Shown one piece after another: positions 30,001 to 38,841 of a stretch of DNA of 63,471 bases. The stretch is from Thiorhodococcus minor. GTDB taxonomy: Bacteria; Pseudomonadota; Gammaproteobacteria; Chromatiales; Chromatiaceae. How positions within the stretch are numbered: position 1 is the first letter of the stretch; the number at the start of each line of letters is the position of its first letter. The DNA lies in NCBI RefSeq assembly GCF_010820565.1, contig NZ_JAAIJQ010000033.1, positions 1-63,471 of the forward strand. Direction: 5' to 3'. The position numbers and the translations under genes are program-made. The notes beneath the pieces were generated by a model that saw only the letters and a program-made list of their open reading frames with translations, had not been told where the DNA came from and made no database searches.

Positions 30001-32085
30001 ATGACATCGACGACCAGCGCACCGCAAGAGAATCGCGTCTTCTACCTGGGGGCGGACAGGGGGCTATTGGCCGATCTCGAGCCGCTGCTCCAGCCCAAGG
30101 GACTGCGCATTGCATCCTTCGAGAACGCTTACGACTTGGTTCGGGAGCTGGCGGACGCCGCACCTGAGGTCGCCATCGTAGAGACGGCGGCGCTGCCGGA
30201 GGAAGACGGGCTCGCAAAGCTGGTTGCCGAGCTCCGCCGCGCGCGCGGGCAGACCAAGGTCATCTGTATCGCGCGCGACGATCGGCGTGAGGATGCCATG
30301 GAGGCGCGGCTGGCTGCGCTGCGTGCCGGCGCGGCGAGCTATTTGGCGGCGCCGGTCTCACCCAGGCGCTTGGCCGCGCGCGTGCTCCGCATGTGCGGGC
30401 TGGTCGAGACGACGCGCTATCGCATCCTGATCCTGGACCAAGACGCCAAACAGGCCAAGAAAATTGCGACGCTGCTCGCCAGCATCGGCATGGAGACGCT
30501 GGTGCTGGACGCGCCGATGAAGCTGCTCGCCCGCATGCAGGCATTTCGACCGAATCTGGTGCTCATGAGCCTGTACCTCGAGGGAGTGACGGGCTCGGAG
30601 CTCACGGCCATCATTCGTGATCACGACGATTTCTACGGCATCCCTATCCTCTTCCTCTCCGATGAAGACGACCTCGGCAAGCAGTTGGCCGCGCTCAAGG
30701 CCGGCGGCGATGGTTTCATCCACAAGCCGGTCAAGCGCGCCGCGCTGATCGCCGCCGTCGAGTACCGCATGCGCATGTCACGCTGGCTGCAGGACAGGCG
30801 CACCCTGGTCAATCGGCGTGAGACCGCCACCGGATTCCTGCCGCGTGACGTCTTTATGCGGCATCTGGAGCAGATCGCCAAGGCCGGCGCTCCCCAATCC
30901 GGGGCCATCGCCCTCATCCTGGTCGATTTGGACGAGCCCCAGCGTTTCCTGGACAAGCTCGGCCTGACCGTCACCGAGAAGCTGCTGCGCGCGCTCGAGG
31001 GCGTCTTGAGCCGGCTCATGGTCACCGAGGACAGCGCGACCCGGATGGCGGACTTTCGCTACGCACTGCTGGCGGCGCGTGAGGATGTCGGCGCGCTCGA
31101 GGCGCTGGCGACCTCGCTGTGCCAGCAGATCGCCGGTCTCGAGCCGGAGGATCGGGAGATCGACTTCAGGATTGCCGCCAGTCTCGGCGTCGGTCTGCTG
31201 GATTCGCCCTCCGAAGACGCCGTCACCATGGTGGCGCGCGCGGAGAAGGCCGTCGCGGGCGCGCGCTCGGTCGGCGGCAGTCAGGTGCATGTCTGGTCGT
31301 CGCAGCCAACGGCGGGCGCGAGTCCAGAGGCGGAGTCCGTGGTCAAGCGTCTGGTGAGCGCCGCCTTGGCCCAGGACGGTTTTCTGCTGCTGTTTCAGCC
31401 CGTCTTGGCCTTGAGTCAGTCGGACGATGAGCTGTACGAGGCGCAGATCCGCATGCAGACGCTGGATGGAGAGCAGATCCCACCGGCGGATTTTCTCTCC
31501 GTCGCCGAGCGCTCCGAGATGATGCCGAGGGTCGATCGCTGGGTCCTGCGTCGGGCCTTCGAGGTGATGAGCGCGCAGCGCGAATCGCACCCTGGCCTCA
31601 AGCTCTTGGTGCACCAGAGTGTCGGGACATTGTCGGCGCCCGAGTGGTTTCCCTGGCTTCGCGACCAGATCCTCACGCTCAACCTGACGCGGATGTACCC
31701 GCTGCTCGAGTTTCAGATGACGGATGTGCGCCAAAACCGTGCCGAGACCAAGGTGCTGATCGACCGTCTGGGCCGCTACGGGATCCAGATCTGCGTGGCC
31801 AACGTCTCCGGAAGCCGCGACGAGGTATCCCTGCTCGGGCGAATTGGCGTGAAGCTGGCCAAGCTATCGTTCAGTGTCGTGCGCAATACCGACCGCGCGC
31901 GGCTGACCGAGATCGTGCAAGCCTTACAAGCGCGCGGCATCGCGGTGATCGCCCCGGGCATCGATGATCAGGAAACGGTGTCGCGCGTCTGGACATGCCG
32001 ACCGGACTTCATCCAGGGTAGCTATCTCCAGCCACCGAGCCAGGAGCTGAGCTTCGACTTCCATCGCATGTCGCGCGAGGCCTGA
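30001..32085 (+). CDS. Double-receiver protein with degenerate GGDEF and EAL domains
   Basis: About 694 residues. Two receiver-like domains come first (about 10-125 and 140-260). The second has LILDQDAKQAKK, a LVLMSLYLEGVTG segment where the usual aspartate is serine, and a HKPVK lysine. Then comes a GGDEF-like domain whose active site reads RMADFRYALL, and an EAL-like domain reading YEAQIRM in place of EALLR and VANVSGS in place of DDFGTG. Both catalytic sites are lost, so it is probably a cyclic-di-GMP sensor or scaffold, as FimX and LapD are. The start at 30001 is preferred; the frame is open to 29911. It is divergent from the thiC leader. Confidence 0.72.
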   Translation: MTSTTSAPQENRVFYLGADRGLLADLEPLLQPKGLRIASFENAYDLVRELADAAPEVAIVETAALPEEDGLAKLVAELRRARGQTKVICIARDDRREDAMEARLAALRAGAASYLAAPVSPRRLAARVLRMCGLVETTRYRILILDQDAKQAKKIATLLASIGMETLVLDAPMKLLARMQAFRPNLVLMSLYLEGVTGSELTAIIRDHDDFYGIPILFLSDEDDLGKQLAALKAGGDGFIHKPVKRAALIAAVEYRMRMSRWLQDRRTLVNRRETATGFLPRDVFMRHLEQIAKAGAPQSGAIALILVDLDEPQRFLDKLGLTVTEKLLRALEGVLSRLMVTEDSATRMADFRYALLAAREDVGALEALATSLCQQIAGLEPEDREIDFRIAASLGVGLLDSPSEDAVTMVARAEKAVAGARSVGGSQVHVWSSQPTAGASPEAESVVKRLVSAALAQDGFLLLFQPVLALSQSDDELYEAQIRMQTLDGEQIPPADFLSVAERSEMMPRVDRWVLRRAFEVMSAQRESHPGLKLLVHQSVGTLSAPEWFPWLRDQILTLNLTRMYPLLEFQMTDVRQNRAETKVLIDRLGRYGIQICVANVSGSRDEVSLLGRIGVKLAKLSFSVVRNTDRARLTEIVQALQARGIAVIAPGIDDQETVSRVWTCRPDFIQGSYLQPPSQELSFDFHRMSREA

Positions 32086-32095
32086 GTCCTGGCCA

Positions 32096-32707
32096 ATGGT
32101 GAGCACAGCAACGACCTTCTCCCCCGCCGATTCTGAGGCCGCCTTGGCCAGCCACACGGGCCGCATGGTGCTGACCCCGGCGGACCCGCATGCCAGTCCG
32201 CAGGTCGGGCTGCTGGTCGAGGCGCTCGTTGAGACGGGATTCGTCGGCGAGCGCTTGGAGATGTCCGAGGCGCCGGCCTATCGCATCGGTCCGGGATTTC
32301 TCAGCCTGCTCGCCTTCGCCGGCTGCGCGGTCAGCATCGCGTCGGATCCTGATGGCCAAGGCGGTTTCTGCCATATCCGGATCCCGCCGTCCTGGGAGCA
32401 CCCCCATCTGCTGGTCGGCCGCAACACGCGCGCGCCTCGCTGCATCGGCTGTCGTGCGCGCTTGGTGGATTGGCGCGAGCGCGCCGCGCACTGGGCCTCT
32501 CATCCGCACGCCGGCGTGACCTGCCCGAGCTGCGGTGAGACGCGGCCCCCGTGGCTGTGGGACTGGAAGGATCAGGGCGGCTTCGGCCGCCTCTTCATTC
32601 TGGTCGAGGAGATCTTCCCGAGCGAGGCCACGCCGACCCCTGCGCTATTCGATCTGCTGATTCGCGCGAGCGGGACCGGGTGGCGCCATTTCTACGTGCA
32701 GGACTGA
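32096..32707 (+). CDS. Zinc-ribbon hypothetical protein, 203 aa
   Basis: A soluble protein with two CXXC pairs, RCIGC near residue 116 and TCPSC near residue 143. They are separated by a tryptophan- and arginine-rich linker (VDWRERAAHW), an arrangement that suggests a structural zinc site. A tryptophan-rich WLWDWKDQGGFGRLF segment follows. No named family is recognised. It starts 10 bp after the degenerate GGDEF/EAL gene and is likely co-transcribed, so a signalling-partner role is possible but unproven. Confidence 0.6.
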   Translation: MVSTATTFSPADSEAALASHTGRMVLTPADPHASPQVGLLVEALVETGFVGERLEMSEAPAYRIGPGFLSLLAFAGCAVSIASDPDGQGGFCHIRIPPSWEHPHLLVGRNTRAPRCIGCRARLVDWRERAAHWASHPHAGVTCPSCGETRPPWLWDWKDQGGFGRLFILVEEIFPSEATPTPALFDLLIRASGTGWRHFYVQD

Positions 32708-32753
32708 CGAGCCAGCCGCCAGCCGCCAGCTGCCAGCCGCAGCTAGGCTCTTC

Positions 32754-32795
32754 GCTGGTAGCTGGTAGCTGGTAGCTGGTAGCTGGTAGCTGGTC
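32754..32795. repeat. Tandem heptamer repeat, GCTGGTA x6
   Basis: Six consecutive 7-bp units, GCTGGTA, the last ending C instead of A. They lie between the zinc-ribbon gene and the phaC stop codon and are preceded by related CAGCCGC runs. Similar six-copy arrays occur at 53850, 55563 and 63371. Confidence 0.9.
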
Positions 32796-32801
32796 GCGGC
32801 C

Positions 32802-33872
32802 CTAGGTCCGCTCGTTGAGCCACTTGCCGATGGCTGGGGTGACCTCTTTCTGCGCCTTGCCGCTGACGTAGATGCCGATGTGTCCGCCGGGGAAGGCGAG
32901 CTCCGTGTAGTCCTTGCTGCCGACGAGATCCTTGAGGGCTTTGGAGGCGTCCGGCGGTACCAGGTGGTCCTGCAGGGCATAGATGTTCAGCACAGGGCAG
33001 CTGATGTTCTTGAGGTCGATCTCGCGGCCGCCCACCTTCACGCCGCCGTTGATGAAGCCGTTGCTCTGGTAGAAGTCCTTGGTGAACTGGCGGAAGGTCT
33101 CGCCGGCCTGATCCGGGCTGTCGAAGATCCACTTCTCCATGCGCAGGAAGTTCTTGACCTTGTTCGGGTCGTCGAGCATGTCGACCATGTTGACGTACTT
33201 CTGACCGGTCAGGCTGAATGGCTTGAGCGAGAGGAAGGTCCAGTTCAGCAGCTCGCCGGGGATGTTCCCCATGGTGTCGACGGCCAGGTCGATGTCGACG
33301 TTCTGCACCCAGGCCGAGAGCAGGTTGTCCGGCGTCTTGAAGTCGACCGGCGTGACCATGGTGACAAGGTTGTTGACCTTGTCGGGGTGCAGGGACGTGT
33401 ACATGAGGCTGAAGGCGCCGCCCTGGCAGATCCCGAGGATGTTCACCTTGTCCACCTCGTGGGTCTCGCAGAGGTGGTCGACGCAGCGGTCGATGTAGCC
33501 GTTGATGTAGTCGTCCAGGGTCAGGGCGCTGTCGGCCTGGTCCGGATAGCCCCAGTCGATGAGATAGACATCCTGGCCGGTGGCGAGCAGCCCTTTGATG
33601 GTGGAGCGGTCTTCCTGGATGTCGGTCATGTAGGGTCGGTTCACCAGGGCGTAGACGATCAGCAGCGGGGGCTGTCCCGGCGTGACGCCCTCTGGGGTCT
33701 CATAGCGGTAGAGGACGAGCTTGTCCTCGCCGTAGACCGCCTCCTTGGGGCTGACTCCGGTGTCGATGGCGTCCGCGTTGAGCAGGTTTTCCATGCCCTG
33801 GCCCAGCTTGCGGGTGTAGTCGAGCATCTCCTCGGAGAGCTTGTCCGGCCGAATGTCGATGGGAAGCATCAT
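32802..33872 (-). CDS. phaC: Class III poly(3-hydroxyalkanoate) synthase subunit PhaC
   Basis: The catalytic subunit that polymerises 3-hydroxyacyl-CoA on storage granules. Its 356 residues fit class III and are much shorter than class I. The catalytic triad is visible at C149 (GICQGG lipase-like box), D302 (QDHLVPPDASK) and H331 (FPGGHIGIYVSG), the same numbering as in Allochromatium vinosum. It starts at tandem ATGs after GAGGA and follows phaE by about 50 bp on the same strand. PhaE is required for activity. The very high similarity to Allochromatium places the organism in the Chromatiaceae. Confidence 0.97.
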   Translation of the reverse strand: MMLPIDIRPDKLSEEMLDYTRKLGQGMENLLNADAIDTGVSPKEAVYGEDKLVLYRYETPEGVTPGQPPLLIVYALVNRPYMTDIQEDRSTIKGLLATGQDVYLIDWGYPDQADSALTLDDYINGYIDRCVDHLCETHEVDKVNILGICQGGAFSLMYTSLHPDKVNNLVTMVTPVDFKTPDNLLSAWVQNVDIDLAVDTMGNIPGELLNWTFLSLKPFSLTGQKYVNMVDMLDDPNKVKNFLRMEKWIFDSPDQAGETFRQFTKDFYQSNGFINGGVKVGGREIDLKNISCPVLNIYALQDHLVPPDASKALKDLVGSKDYTELAFPGGHIGIYVSGKAQKEVTPAIGKWLNERT

Positions 33873-33923
33873 CTGTGTCCTCGCGGTGGTCTGTCAGTGG
33901 CGCTGCACGTGATCGTTTGGGTC

Positions 33924-35018
33924 TCAGTCGTCCGAAGCCGTGGTCTTCTTGGCGGCCGTCTTGCGCCGGGTCGTCGTTGCGCGCGTGGACGGCTTGGCTG
34001 TCGACCGAGTTGCCGGGGCCGAGGCCTTGAGTGCAGTTGCCGGGGCCTTGCCGCTGATGGCGGCGACCTGCTTCTCCAGTGCGTGGAGGGCTTGGCGAAG
34101 CTGCTTGTTCTCGCGGCGCGTCTCCTGCAGGCGCTCCTGCAGGGTGCGCAGCTCGCTGCGGGTCGGCATGTTCATGGCGCCGAGGTTCTCGTCGACCATG
34201 ATCGCCAGTCGGCGCTTCAGCGCCATCTGGGCGTTGACGAGGCGCCCGTGGATCTCAGCGTACTCGGGCGTGGCGACCTCTTCGGCGTAGACGGCCTCGC
34301 AGGAGCTGACCCAGTTGTCATAGAGCGCTCGCGCGGAATCGATGCTCTTGCCGCTGTCGATCGCGCCCTGGATGAAGTCGCCCATGCGCTCAACGGATTT
34401 CATGCCGAGCCGGCTGTAGAAGGACGTGTACTCCTGCAAGGCGGCCTGATAATCCACGGAGCGGCGCATCAGCTCCTGATACTGGCTCTGCTCTTCGCGC
34501 GTGTATCCAAGGCCAGGGGCGGAGAGGGCGCGGTCGATGCGGTCCTTGAACTGCTCGTGCGGCATGTTGCGGAGCATGTCGCCGGGCATGGGGGACATGG
34601 ACGACATCATGCGCTGCCAGTTGTCCAGCGGCATCTCCCAGAAAGACATCATGCGCTGCATGGTATTGCCGCTGTCGTCGAGCGAGCCGGTGAACTGCTT
34701 TTGCATGTCCTCCAGCGCCTTGGTCCACCAGGACAGCCCGTCGCTCGGAGCCGTGTCGCCCGGCTTGTTGGCGAAGGTCTCGGCCATGCGGAAGAAGCTC
34801 TTGCCCTGCTCCATCATCTTCTCCATGAAGGCTTGGGAGAAGTCGGGCGCGGCCGGCGACATGGCCTTCCACCAATGGTCCAGGGCCCCCTCCCAGGGCG
34901 TGGTCATCTTCTTGTCTTCTTCCAGGCCCATTGCCTTGCGGCTCATGTCTGCCCAACTGTCCCAATACTTGCGCTGAAGGTCGAGCCAGTTGTCAGTGAA
35001 AAAGCTATCGTTGCTCAT
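33924..35018 (-). CDS. phaE: Class III PHA synthase subunit PhaE
   Basis: The non-catalytic partner of PhaC, 364 residues, found on PHA granules. Family segments include FFTDNWLDLQRKYWDSWADM at the start, DNWQRMMSSMSPMPGDML and MPHEQFKDRIDRALSAPGLG in the middle, and a coiled coil (about 285-320; RTLQERLQETRRENKQL). The C-terminal 45 residues are rich in Ala, Lys, Thr and Arg, a flexible basic tail like that of Allochromatium PhaE. GAGGAGGG upstream supports the ATG at 35018; a longer frame begins at 35060. It is the first gene of the phaE-phaC operon, divergent from phaA. Confidence 0.95.
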   Translation of the reverse strand: MSNDSFFTDNWLDLQRKYWDSWADMSRKAMGLEEDKKMTTPWEGALDHWWKAMSPAAPDFSQAFMEKMMEQGKSFFRMAETFANKPGDTAPSDGLSWWTKALEDMQKQFTGSLDDSGNTMQRMMSFWEMPLDNWQRMMSSMSPMPGDMLRNMPHEQFKDRIDRALSAPGLGYTREEQSQYQELMRRSVDYQAALQEYTSFYSRLGMKSVERMGDFIQGAIDSGKSIDSARALYDNWVSSCEAVYAEEVATPEYAEIHGRLVNAQMALKRRLAIMVDENLGAMNMPTRSELRTLQERLQETRRENKQLRQALHALEKQVAAISGKAPATALKASAPATRSTAKPSTRATTTRRKTAAKKTTASDD

Positions 35019-35066
35019 GTAGTTGCCCTCCTCGGGATGAGATTGCGCAAAACTTAGCATGCGGAT

Positions 35067-35081
35067 TTGTGCACTGCAACA
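35067..35081. promoter_or_regulatory. Candidate PhaR operator in the phaE/phaA divergent region
   Basis: TTGTGCACTGCAACA matches TTGTGCAACGCAACA (37088-37102, upstream of phaP) at 13 of 15 positions. It lies between the two divergent pha transcripts. PhaR binding to TGC-rich sequences is known from other bacteria; binding here is inference. Confidence 0.5.
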
Positions 35082-35167
35082 AAGGTGCGTAGAATCCGCT
35101 CATCAACAAGCCCTCGGCCATTGAAACGAGGGCACTTCCACCTTCCACAGATGAGGACATCCACACC

Positions 35168-36352
35168 ATGAGCGAGAACATCGTCATCGTCGATGCGGGC
35201 CGTACCGCGATCGGGACCTTCGGCGGCGCACTCTCATCCCTGGCCGCGACCGAGATCGGGGCGACTGTCCTCAAGGCCTTGATCGAGCGCACCGGGATTG
35301 CGCCGGAGCAGGTGGGCGAAGTGATTCTCGGTCAGGTGCTGACCGCCGGCTGCGGGCAAAATCCGGCACGCCAGACCACCCTAAGTGCAGGTCTCCCGCA
35401 CAGCGTGCCGGCGATGACCATCAACAAAGTCTGCGGCAGCGGACTCAAGGCGGTCCATCTGGCCATGCAGGCGGTTGCCTGTGGTGATGCGGACATCGTC
35501 ATCGCCGGCGGTCAGGAAAGTATGAGTCAGTCGTCGCACGTCCTGCCGCGCTCGCGCGATGGCAAGCGCATGGGCGACTGGAAGCTGAAGGACACCATGA
35601 TCGTCGACGGCCTCTGGGATGCCTTCAACGATTACCACATGGGCGTCACGGCGGAGAATATCGCCAAGAAGTATGCCTTCACCCGTGAGGCGCAGGACGC
35701 GTTTGCCGCCGCCTCTCAGCAGAAGGCGGAAGCAGCCATCCAGTCCGGACGCTTCAAGGACGAGATCGTCCCGGTGAGCATCCCGCAGCGTAAGGGTGAT
35801 CCGCTGGTATTCGATACCGACGAGTTCCCGCGTCCGGGCACCACCGCCGAGAAGCTCGCCAAGCTGCGCCCCGCCTTCGACAAGGAGGGTACGGTCACCG
35901 CCGGCAATGCCTCCGGCATCAATGACGGTGCGGCCATGGTCGTGGTGATGAAGGAATCCAAGGCCAAGGAGCTGGGCCTGGCGCCCATGGCGCGCCTGGT
36001 CGCTTTCTCGAGTGCCGGCGTGGATCCGGCGATCATGGGCACCGGCCCCATCCCGGCCTCGACCGACTGCCTGAAGAAGGCAGGTTGGACCCCTGCCGAC
36101 CTGGACCTGGTCGAGGCGAACGAGGCCTTCGCGGCCCAGGCGATGTCCGTCAATCAGGAGCTGGGCTGGGATCTCAGCAAGGTCAACGTCAATGGCGGGG
36201 CCATCTCGATTGGGCACCCGATCGGTGCCTCGGGTGCCCGCGTGCTGGTGACGCTGCTTCACGAGATGCAGAAGCGCGATGCGAAGAAGGGGCTCGCGAC
36301 CCTCTGCATTGGCGGGGGGCAGGGTGTTGCCTTGGCCGTCGAGCGCCCCTGA
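35168..36352 (+). CDS. phaA: Acetyl-CoA acetyltransferase (beta-ketothiolase)
   Basis: Condenses two acetyl-CoA into acetoacetyl-CoA, the first PHA step; 394 residues, cytoplasmic. The catalytic residues sit at the classic numbering: C89 in [11 protein letters not shown]350 in [13 protein letters not shown] and C380 in LCIGGGQG. It heads the phaA-phaR-phaP-phaB cluster, divergent from phaE-phaC. A strong hairpin follows the gene. Confidence 0.97.
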   Translation: MSENIVIVDAGRTAIGTFGGALSSLAATEIGATVLKALIERTGIAPEQVGEVILGQVLTAGCGQNPARQTTLSAGLPHSVPAMTINKVCGSGLKAVHLAMQAVACGDADIVIAGGQESMSQSSHVLPRSRDGKRMGDWKLKDTMIVDGLWDAFNDYHMGVTAENIAKKYAFTREAQDAFAAASQQKAEAAIQSGRFKDEIVPVSIPQRKGDPLVFDTDEFPRPGTTAEKLAKLRPAFDKEGTVTAGNASGINDGAAMVVVMKESKAKELGLAPMARLVAFSSAGVDPAIMGTGPIPASTDCLKKAGWTPADLDLVEANEAFAAQAMSVNQELGWDLSKVNVNGGAISIGHPIGASGARVLVTLLHEMQKRDAKKGLATLCIGGGQGVALAVERP

Positions 36353-36396
36353 GCCTCGGCTTGAGGGCTGATCGCAGCCCTATTGCGTGACGATTC

Positions 36397-36428
36397 AACG
36401 CCTCGCCGGCTCGCCCCGGCGAGGCGTT
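36397..36428 (+). terminator. Hairpin terminator or attenuator after phaA
   Basis: AACGCCTCGCCGG pairs perfectly with CCGGCGAGGCGTT across a six-base loop. The T-run is absent (GTCG follows), so it may be a partial terminator or a message-stabilising stem between phaA and phaR. Confidence 0.55.
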
Positions 36429-36486
36429 GTCGCGAGTCGGGTACACTTGCCCGAAGCACAGACAAGCCCAAGCAGCTCAGGCGCCT

Positions 36487-36963
36487 ATGAACAGCGAGCG
36501 AATCATCAAGAAATACCCGAACCGCCGTCTCTACGATACCGAGGTCAGCCGCTACATCACCCTCGCCGACGTCCGCGACCTGGTCATGAACAGCGCCAGC
36601 TTCAAGGTCGTCGATACCGCAAACGAGAGCGACATCACGCGCTCCATCCTGCTCCAGATCATGCTGGAGGAAGAGACCGGGGGCGAGCCGCTGTTCAGCG
36701 CCGCCATGCTGGCTCAGATCATCCGGTTCTATGGCGGCACGCTGCAGGGCATGTTCGCCCGCTATCTCGAATCCTCGCTGGACCTCTTCGCCAAGCAACA
36801 GCAGGAGATGGCCAAGGCCTTGAGTGAGACGCCGTTCGAGGCGATGACGCGCATGACCCAAAAGAATGTCGAGATCTGGACCGACCTGCAAGAAGACTTC
36901 ATGCGCGCGGCCGGTTTTCCGCTGGGGCCTGATCGCAAGAAGGACGACGAGGGTGCGGGCTGA
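36487..36963 (+). CDS. phaR: PHA synthesis repressor PhaR
   Basis: A DNA- and granule-binding repressor that controls phasin synthesis; 158 residues. The conserved N-terminal domain reads ERIIKKYPNRRLYDTEVSRY, then ITLADVRDLV. The PHB-accumulation domain (about 60-110) has LLQIMLEEE and LFSAAMLAQIIRFYGG. It frees its operator when polymer is present. The ATG at 36487 gives the conserved N terminus. It lies between phaA and phaP. Candidate operators are the TTGTGCA-type sequences at 35067 and 37088. Confidence 0.95.
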   Translation: MNSERIIKKYPNRRLYDTEVSRYITLADVRDLVMNSASFKVVDTANESDITRSILLQIMLEEETGGEPLFSAAMLAQIIRFYGGTLQGMFARYLESSLDLFAKQQQEMAKALSETPFEAMTRMTQKNVEIWTDLQEDFMRAAGFPLGPDRKKDDEGAG

Positions 36964-37087
36964 TCCATGTTGCCAGCCTTAGCTGTTGTTTGGCTGGCGC
37001 GCAATTGATGGGGCCTCGGCGGCTTGCGGGGCGCTCAATAGAAAGAATTGCAAAATCTGGTGTTGACCGCGCCGCTCAGTCGGCTTA

Positions 37088-37118
37088 TTGTGCAACGCAA
37101 CATTGCTGCACTGCACAA
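37088..37118. promoter_or_regulatory. Candidate PhaR operator upstream of phaP
   Basis: An inverted TTGTGCA...TGCACAA pair (37088-37094 and 37112-37118) encloses GCAACATTGC. The first 15 bases match the motif in the phaE/phaA region. It lies about 20-50 bp upstream of the phaP ATG, where a repressor would block transcription. Confidence 0.5.
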
Positions 37119-37138
37119 CAAACCTTCGGAGACGACAC

Positions 37139-37504
37139 ATGAACACGACTGACAGCATCAAGACTATGAACGAGTGGTCCAACAAGAGCGTCGAGCGCAT
37201 GACCAGCCTTGGCGAGCTGAACGTCCGCATCTTCGAGAAGATGGCTGCGCGTCAGATGGACGCCATGACCCTGTACATGGATCACGCCATGCGCGTCATG
37301 AAGATTGCCACCGAGTCCAAGGGCTACAACGAGTTCTTGAAGGGTCAGGTCGACGCGACCAAGGATCTGGGCGAGCGCATGATTGCCGAGGGCAAGTCCA
37401 CCATGCAGATCGCCAGCGAAGCCCGTGACGACTACCGTGGCTGGGTCGAGACGAACATGAGCGAGATCAGCGCAGACCTGCGCAAGAGCACGAGCGCGTC
37501 CTAA
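37139..37504 (+). CDS. phaP: Phasin PhaP
   Basis: A granule-coating amphipathic helical protein of 121 residues. It has the phasin pattern of alternating helices: MNEWSNKSVERMTSLGELNV, then IFEKMAARQMDAMTLYMDHA, and GERMIAEGKSTMQIASEAR. GGAG lies before the ATG. It sits between phaR and phaB and carries an upstream motif shared with the phaE/phaA region, consistent with PhaR control. Confidence 0.88.
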   Translation: MNTTDSIKTMNEWSNKSVERMTSLGELNVRIFEKMAARQMDAMTLYMDHAMRVMKIATESKGYNEFLKGQVDATKDLGERMIAEGKSTMQIASEARDDYRGWVETNMSEISADLRKSTSAS

Positions 37505-37543
37505 TCGCGCGACCGGCCGCCCGGCGGTCCATGGAGGGACTGC

Positions 37544-37600
37544 CATTTGTCGTGACCTTGGTGATCGATAGGGATCGATTGATGGGCGTCACAACAAATG
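37544..37600. promoter_or_regulatory. Long inverted repeat between phaP and phaB
   Basis: CATTTGTCGTGAC (37544-37556) pairs with GTCACAACAAATG (37588-37600), with one mismatch in 13. The loop holds two ATCGAT palindromes. It has no T-run. It may be an operator, or a processing stem that lets phaP message exceed phaB message. Confidence 0.45.
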
Positions 37601-37676
37601 GGGGCAAGGCTTCACCGGCCATGCTTTGAGATGTAAGGTTCACAGTCAAAACAGAACGAGCGTTTGGAGGAGTCTT

Positions 37677-38417
37677 ATGGCACGTATCGCACTCGTCACC
37701 GGCGGTATCGGCGGCATTGGTACCGCAATCTGTACGCGTCTCGCTAAAGACGGCTGCAGAGTCGTGGCGAATCACCACCCGTCCGAGGCTGCGGCTGCGG
37801 AGGAGTGGAAGAAAGCGCGCGCGTCCGAGGGCTTCGATATTGCCACCATCGCTGCTGACGTCTCTTCGTTTGAAGACGCGACGCGCATGATCAAAGAGAT
37901 CGGCGAGCAGCATGGCCCGGTCGATATTCTGGTGAACTGCGCGGGCATCACCCGCGACAAGACGTTCAAAAAGATGGAGGCCGCCCAGTGGCAGGCGGTC
38001 ATCAATGTCAATTTGAACAGCGTCTTCAACGTGACGCGTCCGGTGTGGGAAGGCATGCTTGAGCGTGGCTTCGGTCGCATCGTCAACATCTCTTCCGTCA
38101 ACGGCCAGCGCGGTCAGTTCGGTCAGGCCAACTACTCCGCAGCCAAGGCGGGTATGCACGGGTTCACTATGGCGCTTGCGCAAGAGGGTGCTTCCAAGGG
38201 CGTGACCGTCAACACCATCTCGCCCGGCTATGTCGAGACGGCCATGACCTTGGCCATGGATGACAGCGTTCGCAACAGCATCATCGGCGGAATCCCGATG
38301 CGCCGCATGGCTCAGCCTGATGAGATTGCGGCGGCAATTGGCTTCTTGGCCGGCGACGAAGCGGCCTACGTGACTGGCGCGAATATCCCGGTCAACGGCG
38401 GTCTGTTCATGCACTGA
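37677..38417 (+). CDS. phaB: Acetoacetyl-CoA reductase
   Basis: An NAD(P)H-dependent short-chain dehydrogenase making 3-hydroxybutyryl-CoA; 246 residues. The cofactor motif is TGGIGGIGTAIC. The catalytic segment is NISSVNGQRGQFGQANYSAAK, trimmed here to its key residues Ser, Tyr and Lys. The C-terminal VTGANIPVNGG is typical of PhaB/FabG enzymes. GGAGGAG upstream decides the ATG at 37677. It completes the PHA pathway (PhaA, PhaB, PhaEC) and is followed by a strong terminator. Confidence 0.95.
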   Translation: MARIALVTGGIGGIGTAICTRLAKDGCRVVANHHPSEAAAAEEWKKARASEGFDIATIAADVSSFEDATRMIKEIGEQHGPVDILVNCAGITRDKTFKKMEAAQWQAVINVNLNSVFNVTRPVWEGMLERGFGRIVNISSVNGQRGQFGQANYSAAKAGMHGFTMALAQEGASKGVTVNTISPGYVETAMTLAMDDSVRNSIIGGIPMRRMAQPDEIAAAIGFLAGDEAAYVTGANIPVNGGLFMH

Positions 38418-38512
38418 TTGTGGCGACTTCCCGGGCTGGCCTCAGTGGTCCTCCGGGGAGCCTGAAAGATTTTACCGAGTCCTCCTCGTCTCTCTCATCA
38501 TGAGACGTTTAT

Positions 38513-38541
38513 AGCCCGGCTCCCCGCCGGGCTTTTTTTTT
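38513..38541 (+). terminator. Rho-independent terminator after phaB
   Basis: AGCCCGGC, a short loop, GCCGGGCT, then a run of nine T. This is a canonical intrinsic terminator ending the pha gene cluster. Confidence 0.95.
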
Positions 38542-38841
38542 GCCTGTTTGCAGGGCGTCGGTGCTGCGCCGAAGCGCTCTTTGCGCGAGCGGCTCGATGG
38601 TCTCGCTCCGGGCGCCGAATGCCGTCGTCCGGCTGTTCGGAGGGATTCGCCGTGCAGCCATCAAGGCGTTGGCGAGAACCGCGAAGCGAGCGGGCGGGTT
38701 GGACCAGTCCGCGAGGCTTGGATTAAGCTAGGGCTTATCTAACGGGGGGTTAAGGGGCGCTCAGCTGCTGCCGCAAGGATGGTGGCTCGCGGCGACGATG
38801 GGCCTTCCTGCGATCCGCTTCCACTCGATAAGGGCTTCCGC
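38542..38841. other. Intergenic, nothing recognised
   Basis: Short overlapping frames here have no recognisable similarity or ribosome sites. The promoter of the Nif3-like gene probably lies near the right end. Confidence 0.5.

Noticed and set aside
30778-31734. 318-codon minus-strand frame
   Set aside because: Lies wholly antisense to the double-receiver gene and has no features of a protein family.
32754-32795. Heptamer array as a CRISPR
   Set aside because: Units are contiguous with no spacers and there are no cas genes.
32880-35057. Long plus-strand open frame (725 codons) over phaC and phaE
   Set aside because: It is antisense to two confidently identified genes and its composition reflects their codon bias; no ribosome site and no family similarity.
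38540-38742. Two overlapping short plus-strand frames after the phaB terminator
   Set aside because: No ribosome site, arginine-rich shadow-like composition and mutually overlapping frames.
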